From: Haematobia irritans
Taxonomy: Eukaryota; Arthropoda; Insecta; Diptera; Muscidae
DNA length: 64,000 nt
Reading direction: 5' to 3'
Assembly (NCBI RefSeq): GCF_050003625.1
Contig: NC_134398.1
Coordinates: 111,328,145-111,392,144 of the forward strand
The position numbers and the translations under genes were made by a program. Below are positions 1-9,834 of the stretch, in pieces. Position 1 is the first letter of the stretch. Each line of letters begins with the position of its first letter. The notes beneath the pieces were generated by a model. It was given only the letters and a program-made list of their open reading frames with translations, did no database searches and was not told where the DNA came from.

Positions 1-146
1 AATAAATTTCCTTGAATTTGTCGAAAAATATTTACTTATTTTTGTGATATCGGCGTGATGCCAGCGTTTGTAATACTGTTTAGTTAAAATTTTCTAAAAA
101 TATTCAAAATTTTCTAAAATTAACCAAAAGTTATCTTCCTGGTTCA

Positions 147-203
147 CGTGTTAACGTCGTTTAATCGGGCTCAAATTTTGGCTATCCCAATATCTGGAAA
201 GGG
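147..203 (+). repeat. 57-bp direct repeat, copy 1
   Basis: The segment starting CGTGTTAACGTCG and ending CTGGAAAGGG recurs without a mismatch at 461-517. The flanks differ, so this is either an internal duplication or two insertions of the same short repeat. Confidence 0.8.
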
Positions 204-460
204 AATTCGTTTTGTGGGGTTGAGGCGAATGCTCCTAGTGGCACCAGGTCGCGTTTTCGAAGCTAAGGGCTGGCGTAACTCGGTTTGACTCAGAGTTACA
301 ACAATTTTGTTCATAACATAAATTTGTAAGGACAAAATAAGCTGTCGTGTGTGATATCGTGCGTGTTTTTATTATTTACCGTTCTCGAGTTATGGCTCAA
401 TACGTCAACTTTTTGGCGAAAACATTCGTTTTTTTTTCAAATTTTGAGCGACGAGCAGCC

Positions 461-517
461 CGTGTTAACGTCGTTTAATCGGGCTCAAATTTTGGCTATC
501 CCAATATCTGGAAAGGG
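461..517 (+). repeat. 57-bp direct repeat, copy 2
   Basis: Identical to 147-203 and separated from it by about 257 bp. The function is unknown. Confidence 0.8.
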
Positions 518-570
518 GAAAGTTGCAGTCACTCTAGTACATATATGGTCAAAAATCGATATTTTAATAT

Positions 571-617
571 GTTAGGTTAGGTTACACTTAGACTATTCAG
601 TCCATTGTGATCCCACA
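571..617 (-). repeat. Fragment of tRNA-derived SINE (tail end)
   Basis: GTTAGGTTAGGTT followed by the ACACTTAGACTATTCAGTCC segment matches the tail ends of the two longer SINE copies at 9481-9834 and 53084-53425. Only the 3' end of the SINE is present, as expected of a truncated insertion. In this orientation the SINE lies on the - strand. Confidence 0.65.
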
Positions 618-819
618 TTAACTAAAAGTACCTATTACATATGGGCACTTCTAGTTTTAACCGTTGAACCTTCTCGATTATTTTCTTCTGTTGAACCAAC
701 CAGATTGTTCCAAAAACATTAGCAGACTGCTTAAGTTAACGTTTTCCAGGTCCGCCAGTAATCTGAAGCCATATGCCCCTAAAATTTGCTTACGCCTTAC
801 ACAAAATGTGTTTTATTGA

Positions 820-2034
820 TTACTTTTCCTCCGCATCATGGCAGCTCACAAAATAGTCATTATACTTCGCACTGATAGTTTTTGCAAAATCGCCTATCAG
901 GCAGCTACCCGTTATAGCACATATCAGGAGTGATATCTGGCGTCTCGAGAACACTAGCATATCTAGTGTGCGGTTTAAGTTTAAATGGGGCCATATTTGC
1001 TTGGTGTCGTTACAACCCTTACAATTCTCCCATCGAACATTTGCCATCATGACAGCCTTCTCACGCAGTAAGAGCTTGCAGGTAGCCAGAGGCATACCAA
1101 CAGATTCTAGTTCCCCTGCAATATGTAATGTAGTTCCTAGCCTTGCTAGCTCATCTGCTTCGCAGTTCCCCGGTATGTTCCTATGGCCAGGCACCCATAT
1201 TAGGTGAATATTGTACTGCTCAGCCATCTCATTGAGAGATTTGCGGCAGTCGATGGCCGTTTTCGAGTTGAGGAACACAGAGGCCAAGGATTTTATTGCA
1301 GGCTGACTGTCTGAGTATATATTAATGCCAATATTGGTTGGAGCATTACTTCTCAGCCAACTCACCACTTCTCTTATTGCTAATATTTCAGCCTGGAAAA
1401 CACTACAGTGATCAGGTAATCTTTTCGCTATTCGAAGTTTCAGATCTTTATAATATACTCCGAAACCCACTTGGCCATCCAATTTGAAGCCATCAGTGTA
1501 GAAATCTATATATCTTTTATTCGCCGGGGTCCGTGTACACCACGCCTCACTGTTGGGAATTAGAGTCTCAAACTTTTTGTCGAAAAGTGGACTCGCCAAA
1601 GCGTAATCCACTACGCTAAGCACATCTGGCATTATTTTGAGGACCGAACTGTAACCGTAACTTTTTTCCGACCACAGCGATAGCTCGCGCAACCGCACAG
1701 CCGTTGTTGCAGCTGACTGTTTGGCCAAAATGTCTAAAGGCAATAGATGCAGTATGACATTAAGGGAGTTTGTTCCTGTCTTGCTGAATGCACCTGAGAT
1801 ACACAAGCACGCCATACGCTGAACTTTGTCTAAACTTGTCGTCTGGTGAAGTGCCGGCCACCAGACTACAACACCATATAGCATTATAGGTCTAACCACT
1901 GCCGTGTATAGCCAATGTACAATTTTTGGTTTTAGTCCCCACTTTTTCCCTATTGCCTCGCACGAGTATAAAGCTACCGTTGCTTTCTTCGCCCTTTCTT
2001 CAATATTGAGCTTAAAGTTCAGCTTCCTGTCCAA
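820..2034 (-). pseudogene. Retrotransposon RT thumb and RNase H segment
   Basis: This is a 404-aa open segment of ORF2 covering the end of the reverse transcriptase and a type I RNase H. RNase H signatures are FYTDG (first Asp), FQAEILAI (Glu), YSDSQPAI (second Asp) and WVPGHRNIPGNCEADELAR with the His and final Asp. The usual TDGSK reads TDGFK here. It is cut from the upstream RT by a one-base loss near 2098, where the other copies read AGGCCC and this copy AGCCC. It therefore cannot be made as part of a complete ORF2. It ends in HDAEEK and a stop, followed by a putative 3' UTR. Confidence 0.85.
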
Positions 2035-2830
2035 AATAACGCCAAGGTATTTTGCACACTCCCTAAAGGGAATTTCAATACCCCCTAAGGAAATGGGCTA
2101 ACCGTGGGAGTTTTGCGATCTTTGCAGTACATGACTAGTTCTGTCTTTGCAGGATTTACCCCAAGACCATTATCGTTCGCTCATTTCTCAGTCATCCGGA
2201 GGGCTCTCTGGATAATATCTCTAACTGTTGATGGGAATTTTCCCTTGACTGCTAGCGCCACATCATCTGCGTATGCCACCACTTGTATCCTTTCTTTTTC
2301 TAGGGAAACCAGAAGGTCGTTTATAGCAACATTCCAAAGAAGAGGTGATAGAACTCCTCCTTGAGGAGTGCCTCTGTTCACATACCTTTGTATGTTTGCT
2401 TGTCCTAGTGTGGCTGAAATGCGTCTCTTCCTTAGAAGTTCGTCTAACAGCCTAAGTATACCTGGATCAACATTCAGAGTTGTCAGTCCATTTAATATCG
2501 AGCTCGGATGGACGTTATTGAACGCCCCTTCGATGTCTAGAAATGCCAGGATTGTGTATTCTTTGACAGATAGTGAGCTTTCAATAAAGCTGACTAGTTC
2601 ATGTAATGCGGTCTCAGTAGACCTGCCCTTCGAGTATGCATGTTGTCGTTTCGAGAGCAAACTTGAATCGACGCTAGTTCTAAGATAAATATCTATCATC
2701 CTCTCCAGAGTCTTAAGTAGGAATGATGATAAGCTGATTGGTCGGAAATCCTTCGCATTCGAGTGAGAGACTTTTCCCGCTTTAGGAAACGACTTTTGAT
2801 TCCCTCCACTTTCGTGGAATATGTGCTAAG
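2035..2830 (-). pseudogene. Retrotransposon reverse transcriptase segment
   Basis: The fingers-palm region of the non-LTR RT. Visible motifs are DFRPISLSSF, STETALHELV, FLDIEGAFNNV (catalytic Asp), GTPQGGVLSPLLWN and VVAYADDVAL (the catalytic YADD box). The reading frame stops at 2181 because the codon for Trp in MTEKW is TGA here but TGG in the copy at 61289-62206. A frameshift follows. The motifs themselves are intact, so inactivation looks recent relative to family divergence. Confidence 0.85.
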
Positions 2831-2849
2831 TTGATACATCCTATATACA

Positions 2850-3005
2850 GTTTGTCAAGAAAGTGTTTTGACAATGGGATAAAAATTATGTTTTGTTCCA
2901 AAATTAAATATAATGAAATTTTAAAAAAATATTTTATTATGTATTTTGCAAAGTATACATACGTACATAGAATTAAACATTTAATAAAATATTTAATATT
3001 TCAAT
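2850..3005. repeat. AT-rich insertion in the LOA copy 1 linker
   Basis: Between two LOA segments that are contiguous in the copies at 27250-27340 and 60960-61060, this copy has about 150 bp of AT-rich DNA beginning ACAGTTTGTCAAGAAAG. The edge resembles the end of a Tc1-like transposon. A little LOA sequence is missing at the site, so insertion was accompanied by deletion. No transposase is encoded. Confidence 0.5.
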
Positions 3006-3253
3006 TATTTCAGCCACCGCTTGTAACTCCGCCGGAGTAATTCCATCAGGTCCGGGGGGATTTGAATGATCCAAAGCTATTTAACGCCCATTTTATTCTA
3101 TATTCTGATACAATTTCCTCAATAGGAAACGACCGCAGAGCTACTGTGGCACCGCCAGTGCATGGTTCAACCGTCTGATTTCCGGGAAAATGTGTGTCCA
3201 ATAGTACCTCCACCGTCTCCTCACTGGACGTTGTCCAATTGCCCTCCGATGTT

Positions 3254-4375
3254 TTAATGAAACCTGGATGCTAGCACCTTCCGTAGTCTGGAAGCCTCTG
3301 ACGTATTCTCAATGCTGCTACAGTAATCATTCCAAGAGTTATGCTGAGCCTTTCTCAGTTCTCGCTTGTATCCTCTCAGATTCTTCTTGTAAGCGTCCCA
3401 ATTCACAGGAGCTCTGGTGGACTTTGCTTTGTTAAAGAGCTTCCTGCACGATTTCCTCATATTACCTAACTCCGTAGACCACCATGGTGGTCGATTTTTC
3501 CCCCTTGGCTTCCCTTTAGGACATGCAGCTTTCAGTGAAATGTTGAAGGCCTTAGTAATCCTCTCCACTGCCTGTTCGATAACTTGCACAGTGCTCATAT
3601 TTGTCTCTGGTATTTCCGGTATCATCATATTGAACGATTCCCTATACCTATTCCAGTCAGCTTTCCTAACATTTGGCGGAAATATGGTCTTGGTAGTATG
3701 AACATCAAATTTGAAACTGATGTAGCGATGATCTGAGAAGCTGTGTTCACTTAAAACCTGCCACTCAGAAATCATTTCATTCAGTTCTTGCGAGGCCAAG
3801 GTGATGTCCAAAACCTCTTGGCTGTTTTTAGTGACAAAGGTTGGGGCATCTCCCTTGTTGCAAACTACCAGATTAGTACGCAAAATAAACTCTATTAGCG
3901 ACTCTCCCCTTGCATTAGTATCACTACTTCCCCATATACTATGATGCGCATACGCATCGCATCCCATAATGAGTTTCGTCTTTGTTTTCAGTGACTCCTC
4001 AACTAAGGTCTTCACGGCACATGGAGGCATCTCCCTGTCATGTCCCATATAGACCGAAGATACCCAATATTTGCATTTGGCCATTTTTAAACTGGCAACG
4101 ACAGTGACTGCATTGCACATTGAAGGAAGCAGAAACAAGTTAAGCTCGTTTTTAGCAATTATACAGGCTCGAATTACATCATTACCAGTATACTGCAATA
4201 GTTTGAACCCCGGAGTACTTAATTCACATATTTTGTTTCTATAAACATATGGTTCTTGAATAAGAACTATGTCTATGTCCCCTTTCATCAGATGAACTTT
4301 TAAGGCAGCACATGCAGCCTTAAAATTATGAAGATTTATCTGGAGGATCCGTAGGACCATCGAGATTTTCAACAA
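3254..4375 (-). pseudogene. Retrotransposon AP-like endonuclease (ORF2 N-terminus)
   Basis: A 373-aa segment starting at or near MVLRILQINLHN, typical of the ORF2 start in I/Jockey-type elements. Exonuclease-endonuclease-phosphatase motifs visible are QEPYV, GCDAYAHHSIWG and SDHRYISFKF. The domain would nick the target DNA to prime reverse transcription. The segment overlaps ORF1 by about 50 bp in another frame. It terminates early after RKVLAS because of a frameshift relative to the other copies, so the endonuclease is separated from the RT. Confidence 0.85.
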
Positions 4376-5546
4376 CCGTCACATCAGCCGCTTCAATTGA
4401 GTCATCAAGAATGTCCTCTTCAGAGATCTCGGTGACTCTCGCTATAACCATAGGTTCAACTTTGGTGAGTTCTGAGGCAGTAGAAACCTTCTCACGCATA
4501 CGGTATCTATCCATGTCTTCAACTTTGGTATCTCCCTCGACTTCGCAAGAGGACCCGCTTACTTCTGATTCAGACAGAGGCTTGTCCATTTCTGAATCCT
4601 TTAGCTGATCGTTTTTATACACCTTCATTTGGATATAATGAAAGCCATAACATACACGGCCCTGAGACTTTGCTAGATGTGGCAAAGACTGAGTGTTCAA
4701 TATAAACACTGCATGCCGTCTTGGCCCATCCACTTCATCCAAACGGCCAACCTTCCAATCAGCTGTTGGAAGATCTGGATTGCATTGTTTCAGTCTATTT
4801 AAAATAGATTCAGGGTCAGGAGGGTTTGCAGGTATCCACGCATGTGCTCTTGGTCTAGCCGGTATGTCTTTCTTCTCGACTAACTCTAGAGCAGCTCCTT
4901 CCCAAACTTCACCAATTAGTATCAGAGCAGCTTTAAAACATTCTATAGACCTCTGGTCCTCAAATGCGACTAGCTTAAATCGTCCTTGATACCAACCAGC
5001 CTCTTGGTGTCGAGGATCTGGGCCGGGAAACTTTTCCAGCACCTGTGAGTAGACGCCAGACAAAGCATTCTCAATTTCCCCCCATTTTTGCTTTGGAACC
5101 ATACCGTCCAATGCTCTTTTATTTATGATAGCCATCACAAGGCTGTCGTTAGCAACTGAGGCAAACGATCGCTGATCCCTTTTGGAGGATGGCAGCTCAT
5201 CCGGTGATCGTTGCCTTTTTCCAGCCTCAAGAATTCCTTGAGCCCATTTTAAGGAATCGCTTTGTTTAGCCGACAACGTGCTTGGGTCGACTGATCCTAA
5301 TTTCTTTAGGATAAACAAAGCATTTCTGCGTTCCTTGAATCTCTTTCGGGAGGGATTACCTCCTTTTGATGCCGTTACCTTGGAAAAGGTTCGACTTGTC
5401 AAATTGTCGCCACCTGTCGACCCGTCTGCAGGTCGACTAATTGGGCCTGACTCTTGGTCACAGTCCAAATTTATAACTTCAGTCGATACCCGTCCACTGG
5501 GCCCTGAAGTTAGCAACCCCGTGGATGACTTTGAATTTCGCTGCAT
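4326..5546 (-). CDS. Retrotransposon ORF1 protein (DUF4780-like)
   Basis: An uninterrupted 406-aa ORF1. The ATG at 5546 is chosen because the same start context and MQRNSKSSTG sequence occur in copy 2 at 24855. No CCHC zinc knuckle is visible, unlike many I-type ORF1 proteins. The middle part (about residues 150-310) has RPRAHAWIP, ESILNRLKQCNPDLPTADWK and RHAVFILN, resembling the DUF4780 domain of insect retroelement-like proteins; that assignment is from memory. The C-terminus is acidic. Its likely role is RNA binding in the retrotransposition particle. The gene overlaps the endonuclease ORF, suggesting coupled translation of ORF2. Confidence 0.75.
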   Translation of the reverse strand: MQRNSKSSTGLLTSGPSGRVSTEVINLDCDQESGPISRPADGSTGGDNLTSRTFSKVTASKGGNPSRKRFKERRNALFILKKLGSVDPSTLSAKQSDSLKWAQGILEAGKRQRSPDELPSSKRDQRSFASVANDSLVMAIINKRALDGMVPKQKWGEIENALSGVYSQVLEKFPGPDPRHQEAGWYQGRFKLVAFEDQRSIECFKAALILIGEVWEGAALELVEKKDIPARPRAHAWIPANPPDPESILNRLKQCNPDLPTADWKVGRLDEVDGPRRHAVFILNTQSLPHLAKSQGRVCYGFHYIQMKVYKNDQLKDSEMDKPLSESEVSGSSCEVEGDTKVEDMDRYRMREKVSTASELTKVEPMVIARVTEISEEDILDDSIEAADVTVVENLDGPTDPPDKSS

Positions 5547-5733
5547 AGTGGCTTAATATCCCACCACACTTGAAATTCGTAGTAGGTACTTATTACGATG
5601 ATTTTATCCGCTATTAGAAAACACGTCCGTTCCGTTCGACGGTTGAATAATTATCATTTTAATATGTTAAAAATGGTCAATACAATTGATCAATTCAGCC
5701 CATATTCTAGTAAAACCTACTTTTTATATCACC

Positions 5734-5756
5734 GTGAAATTTCACCCATATAAATA
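5734..5756 (+). promoter_or_regulatory. Palindrome GTGAAATTTCAC next to a TATAAATA motif
   Basis: A perfect 12-bp palindrome (5734-5745) lies three bases before TATAAATA (5749-5756). The spacing would fit a small core promoter, but AT-rich fly DNA produces such motifs by chance and no first exon could be identified downstream. Weak. Confidence 0.15.
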
Positions 5757-5839
5757 TAAATGGCCTGAAATCCATTACTTCGTTTTTCGTTGTTCGACAG
5801 GATAAGATAGGAAGTGTTTTTCAAAGTTTGTTTCGCCGG

Positions 5840-5945
5840 AGTCGGAGTCGAGCAAAATTTCTACGACTCCGGGTGCGACTCCGACTCCAGCAAAGTCTGC
5901 AGACTCCGACTCCAAGACTCCTACTCCGACTCCCCAGCCCTGGTT
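5840..5945 (+). repeat. GACTCC-rich imperfect tandem repeat
   Basis: GACTCCGACTCC-type units recur with variations across about 100 bp (GACTCC, CTACTCC, AGACTCC). It is a simple-sequence expansion. ORFs through it are low-complexity and are not considered genes. Confidence 0.7.
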
Positions 5946-6751
5946 CAAAGATATGCGGCTTTAACGGAGGGATGGAAATTGACAAAATTTGTGTCCTAAA
6001 TTTAATGAAAAAAATTTTGAAGTAAAGATTATAAACTTTGTTTTAATTAAAATATCATTATTTTAAAGAAATTTGTCCTTAATATTTTGTAAATTGCGCA
6101 TCCTAAAATTTAGGTTGCATAATCTTTAATACCACGTAAATATTTTTTTCAGTGAAGGTAATGTCTACATTTGCAAAGCCAATGTCTGTGCCACACACAA
6201 GTTTTCTGATTTTATGCCTTTCGGAAACGGCATACGGAGAAAATCATTTTATGATTTAAACCTCCACCTGTTGTGCCCAATTTTAAGTGGTTCACAAAAA
6301 CTGCAAATATGTTCTATTATTTAAACTTGAACCGTTTTCTTTGTTTGTTGCTAAATATGATTCTGGTGAATATAGTAAATGCTCACCATGGACATACTTT
6401 CGACTAATTGATATTTTTAAAAGCTATTAAAATCAACTTTTGATAAATAGTGACCAAAATCAACATGTCTCAAAAGGAGACTGTTATATGGTTCTTATGC
6501 TGACAAAGAACTAAAAAGCCGAAAGACGCGATCGCAGAAGTCGATTTCTTCATATTTGGGAAATGTCGATAAGACAAGTTTTTGATTCTCATTTCAATCC
6601 CTAGTTTGACACGCTATTACCATAGTTGTACTAAGATTACCTTTTTCATATTCTTTTTGCTTTGATATTGAGCCTTTTAGTTCAAATTTACTATATTTTT
6701 ATCATTAAAAATTTATAGAATATTTTCCTATTTTTTTTTTTTTTTTTGCAG

Positions 6752-6799
6752 ATACAAGTTTTCAACAAAACAGTGGTCAACAGGATAGTGCAATTTTAA
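6752..6799 (+). CDS. dl: Candidate 48-nt microexon of dorsal
   Basis: A 17-nt T tract ending in TTTGCAG precedes 6752, and the perfect donor GTAAGT follows 6799. Of the three phases, two contain stops. The open one begins after two nucleotides and encodes 15 residues rich in Gln, Ser and Asn (TSFQQNSGQQDSAIL), leaving one nucleotide over. The Rel exon at 54545 needs exactly one nucleotide from its upstream partner, so the two would join in frame. The length is a multiple of three with phase 1 at both ends, so it could be skipped. Splice sites and phase are seen; membership of dl across almost 48 kb is inference. It could belong to another gene or be chance. Confidence 0.35.
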   Translation: MQVFNKTVVNRIVQF

Positions 6800-8162
6800 G
6801 TAAGTATTTCAAAAATTGAAGTGTATGAAACAAACATGGATGCTAGAGGTGTAAACGTTAGTGATATTTCTATCACACATACCCAGAATTAGATTCACAT
6901 TAGGGGATCCCGTTCCCGGGAATTCGCTATTTTTTCGCTGCCGCTTTCCCGGGAAATTTTCTTTGCAGTATTTTATATAAAATGGAAGGATAAATACTAC
7001 AAAAACAATATTTTTAGTACCATTGGGTAAATCATAATTCTCATTACACTTTCAAAATCTACTTTAGCTATTTTCAACTGTCATTTTCATTGTAAATAAG
7101 TGACTTCAAATCTATTTTGAGTCTCATGTATATGGGGCATAATTTAGCGTATGTACGAGTAGATAAGAATATATAAAAAAAAATTAATTGTTTTTGGTAT
7201 TTTTGTTTAGAAAAATAAACTATGAAATGATATAATTTAAGTAATCATTTTCAATTACTTTTGCGTTCTCCTATTTGAATATGGTACCAAGTAGTAATAG
7301 TTGCCTGGTCCGACATATATAGTCGTGGGTTCTAGCCCAGGATATAACGGCCTCCCAATTGGTTAAAACAAGGTTGCTCTTCCTAATTGTTTATCGTCAT
7401 ATTTCGGTAAACCGACATTCCAATAGACTGGTGGACTAAGTAAACCTTTATAAACAATGGATCATTTTACCTAATATAACCTTTTGCAACTTTTATAATA
7501 TCAAAATAATTTCTTAATTATTGCAAGGATGCGTTTATGAAATATGAAAATGACAACTTTTTATTATGATAGTTACTTTAATTTCAAATATAGAAAGTGT
7601 ATTCCTTCTGGGAATATTGACCGAACATGAGCATATAGTGACTCTGTTTTAAGGTTTTTTTTATGGTGGTGACATCGGAATAAGTTTCTTTCATTTCCAT
7701 ACAATTTTTAATGTTGCAAACAAATCCCACTATATTGGAAGATACTGTCCATTGTGACCACTGTAAAAGCTTTTTGTATTTTGTTATTACAAAATACAAA
7801 AAGCTTTTTTCATGACGAGCCCGTGTTAATTTTCATCGTTTCTGCGCCAATGTTGCACCACTTCCGGAACCAAAAAGAATATTTTCTCAACCTTTTGTCG
7901 TCGCTTTTTTGCTGGGTTCTTAAAATCGTGATTAACATCTTAGAACCATTAGTGTGACTAAAATTGGAAGCGCAATTCAACTCGTGAGTGAACTTTGGTT
8001 TGTGAACATGTTTTAACGAAAAAATGGTACTCACGCACATTTTATGCTCACGTACGTCACTTTTTGCTATTAAAACACTTTTCTAAAACAGCAGTTGTTG
8101 TCTGCCGAAAAAGGGAAAGCAGTCAACTTAGTTGTTTTAACAAACATCTGTGCGGAGAATTT
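6800..8162. other. Intron-like AT-rich DNA
   Basis: No gene is recognised. It contains two TTCCCGGGAA-type palindromes near 6915-6955, a possible worn tRNA-like fragment near 7290-7340 (GTGGGTTCTAGCC resembles a pol III B box), and a perfect 20-bp inverted repeat at 7765-7808. The small ORFs in both strands (7584-8219) lack domains. Confidence 0.4.
7765..7808. repeat. Perfect 20-bp inverted repeat with a 4-nt loop
   Basis: AAAAGCTTTTTGTATTTTGT (7765-7784) is followed by TATT and then by its exact reverse complement (7789-7808). It would form a strong hairpin or cruciform. It is flanked by unassigned DNA, so it may be the relic of a fold-back event. Confidence 0.85.
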
Positions 8163-8710
8163 CTGACCAATCAGCTTATCCTCATTCCTTCTTCTATCTG
8201 TCTATCTATCACTGAATAGTTACACAATTGTGACTTTTCTAGACATCGAAGCTCGATATTAAATGGTTTCACAACTATGAATGTTGATCAAGGAATATTT
8301 AGGCTGTTAGACCAACTTCTAACGACGAGACGTATTTCAGCCACACAGGGCAAGCAAATATACAAAGCTATGTGAACAGAGGCACTCCCCAAGGAGGAGT
8401 TTTATCACCTCTTCTTTTGAATGTTGCAATAAAAACCTTCTGGTTTCCCAAAATAAAGAAAGGATAAAGGGGTTTCACACGTAGATGATGTGGCTCTAGC
8501 AGTCGGGGGAAAATTCCCATCCACAATTAGAGATATTATACAAGGAGCCCCCCGGACTGAAACAAGAGCGAGAAAAGCCTCGGTAGTTTTGTACTCGTGC
8601 CAAAAGGCAATAGGAAAAAAGTGGGTACTAAAGCCGAAATTGTGCATTGCACGGCAGTGGTTAAATCTATAATGCTATATGGTGTTGTAGTCAGCCGACA
8701 AGTATATTAT
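8163..8710 (+). pseudogene. Scrambled LOA-type retrotransposon fragment
   Basis: Pieces of the RT domain on the + strand: the GACCAATCAGCTTATC segment near 8164, then RT motifs around GTFQGGV-type DNA at 8375-8410, a Val-Asp-Asp box near 8480, then a jump to the C-terminal RT segment at 8560-8700. The pieces are collinear with the intact copies but carry several deletions and frameshifts. It is more diverged than the neighbouring copy that starts at about 8709, so this is an older insertion. Confidence 0.65.
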
Positions 8711-9480
8711 ACCTATAGCGGGAAAAGCCTCTCACTCGAGTGCGAAGGATTTCCGACCAACCAAATTATCCTCATTCCTACTTAAGACCCTGGAGAGGAT
8801 GATAGACATGTATCTTAGAACTAGCGTGGATTCAAGTTTGCTCTCGAAACGACAGCATGCATACTCGAAGGGCAGGTCTACTGAGACCGCATTGCATGAA
8901 CTAGTCAGCTTTATTGAAAGCTCGCTATCTGTCAAAGAATACACAATCGTGGCGTTTCTAGACATCGAAGGGGCGTTCAATAACGTCCATCCCAGCTCAA
9001 TATTAAATGGACTGACAACTCTGAATGTTGATTCAGGTATACTTAGGCTGTTAGACGAACTTTTAATAAAGAGACGTATTTCAGCCACACTAGGACAAGT
9101 AAACATACAAAGGTATGTGAACAGAGGCACTCCCCAAGGAGGAGTTCTATCACCTCTTCTTTGGAATGTTGCTATAAACAACCTTCTGGTTTCCCTAGAA
9201 AAAGAAAGGATAAAAGTAGTGGCATACGCAGATGATGTGGCGCTACAGAGAGCTCTCCGTATGACTGAGAAATGGGCGAAAGATAACGGCCTTGGGGTAA
9301 ATCCAGCAAAGACAGAACTAGTCATGTACTGCAAAGGTCGCAAAACTCCCACGGTTAGGCCCATTTCCTTAGGGGGTATTGAAATTCCCTTTGGTGAGTG
9401 TGCAAAATACCTTGGCGTTATTTTGGACAGGAAGCTGAATTTTAGGCTTAATATTGAAGAAAGGGTGAGAAAAGTCACGG
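8709..9480 (+). pseudogene. LOA-type reverse transcriptase fragment (5' part)
   Basis: An open segment (8799-9488, 229 aa) with the RT motifs FLDIEGAFNNV, GTPQGGVLSPLLWN and VVAYADDVAL. A deletion of roughly 60-70 bp has removed the stretch after YADDVAL that other copies have. The fragment is interrupted at 9481 by a SINE; the LOA sequence resumes at about 9835. Confidence 0.8.
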
Positions 9481-9834
9481 TAGGTTAGGTTAGGTTAGGT
9501 TATGTGTCAGCCCGATGTATTAGGCTCACTTAGACTATTCAGTCCATTGTGATACCACAGTGGTGAACTTCTCTCTTATCACTGAGTGCTGCCCGATTCC
9601 ATGTTAAGCTCAATGACAAAGGACCTCCTTTTTATAGCCGAGTCCGAACGGCGTTCCACATTCCAGTGAAACCACTTAGAGAAGCTTTGAAATCCTCAGA
9701 AATGTCACCAGCATTACTGAGGTGGGATAATCCACCGCTGAAAAACTTTTTGGTGTTCGGTCGTAGCAGGAATCGAACCCACGACCTTGTGTATGCAAGG
9801 CGGGCGTGCTAACCATTGCACCACGGTGGCTCTA
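9481..9834 (-). mobile_element. tRNA-derived SINE inserted in LOA fragment
   Basis: Read on the - strand it starts with a tRNA-like head. The A box is the reverse complement of 9813-9823 (TGGTGCAATGG) and the B box the reverse complement of 9769-9779 (GGTTCGATTCC), both matching pol III promoter consensus. A body of about 250 bp follows, ending in (CCTAA)n, seen here as GGTTAGGTTAGG at 9481. A second copy lies at 53084-53425. It splits LOA coding sequence between ACGGTAG and CTCTATACTCG. No clear target duplication is seen, although CACGGTRG is present at both edges. Confidence 0.8.

Larger units (their letters stand above)
1..740. other. Unassigned AT-rich intergenic or intronic DNA
   Basis: No convincing gene is seen here. 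The stretch contains a 57-bp direct repeat (147-203 and 461-517) and a short SINE tail (571-617) listed separately. The only ORF (351-575, 74 aa) shows no domain and overlaps the repeated segment. Confidence 0.5.
740..5620 (-). mobile_element. LOA/I-type non-LTR retrotransposon, nearly full length, inactivated (copy 1)
   Basis: On the - strand this carries, in order, ORF1 (5546-4326), an AP-endonuclease segment (4375-3254), reverse transcriptase (about 2830-2035) and RNase H (2034-820), ending near an AT-rich 3' tail. The RNase H domain, the short ORF1/ORF2 overlap and the absence of LTRs place it in the I/LOA-like group. Compared with the other copies in the window, ORF2 has a frameshift after the endonuclease, an AT-rich insertion in the EN-RT linker, a nonsense change and a one-base deletion in the RT. 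Boundaries are approximate. Target site duplications were not identified. Confidence 0.85.
5621..6751. other. Unassigned AT-rich DNA upstream of candidate microexon
   Basis: No coding signature is seen. It contains a palindrome with a TATA-like motif (5734-5756), an imperfect GACTCC-rich simple repeat (about 5840-5940) and, at its right end, the long T tract of a candidate splice acceptor (about 6731-6751). It would be intronic if the microexon is real. Confidence 0.4.

Noticed and set aside
5814..6025. Overlapping 61-65 aa ORFs
   Set aside because: Low-complexity translations of a GACTCC repeat in two frames.
8732..9478. 248-aa - strand ORF
   Set aside because: Antisense of LOA reverse transcriptase, whose + strand frame carries the YADD and other RT boxes. 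The long antisense frame is a shadow.
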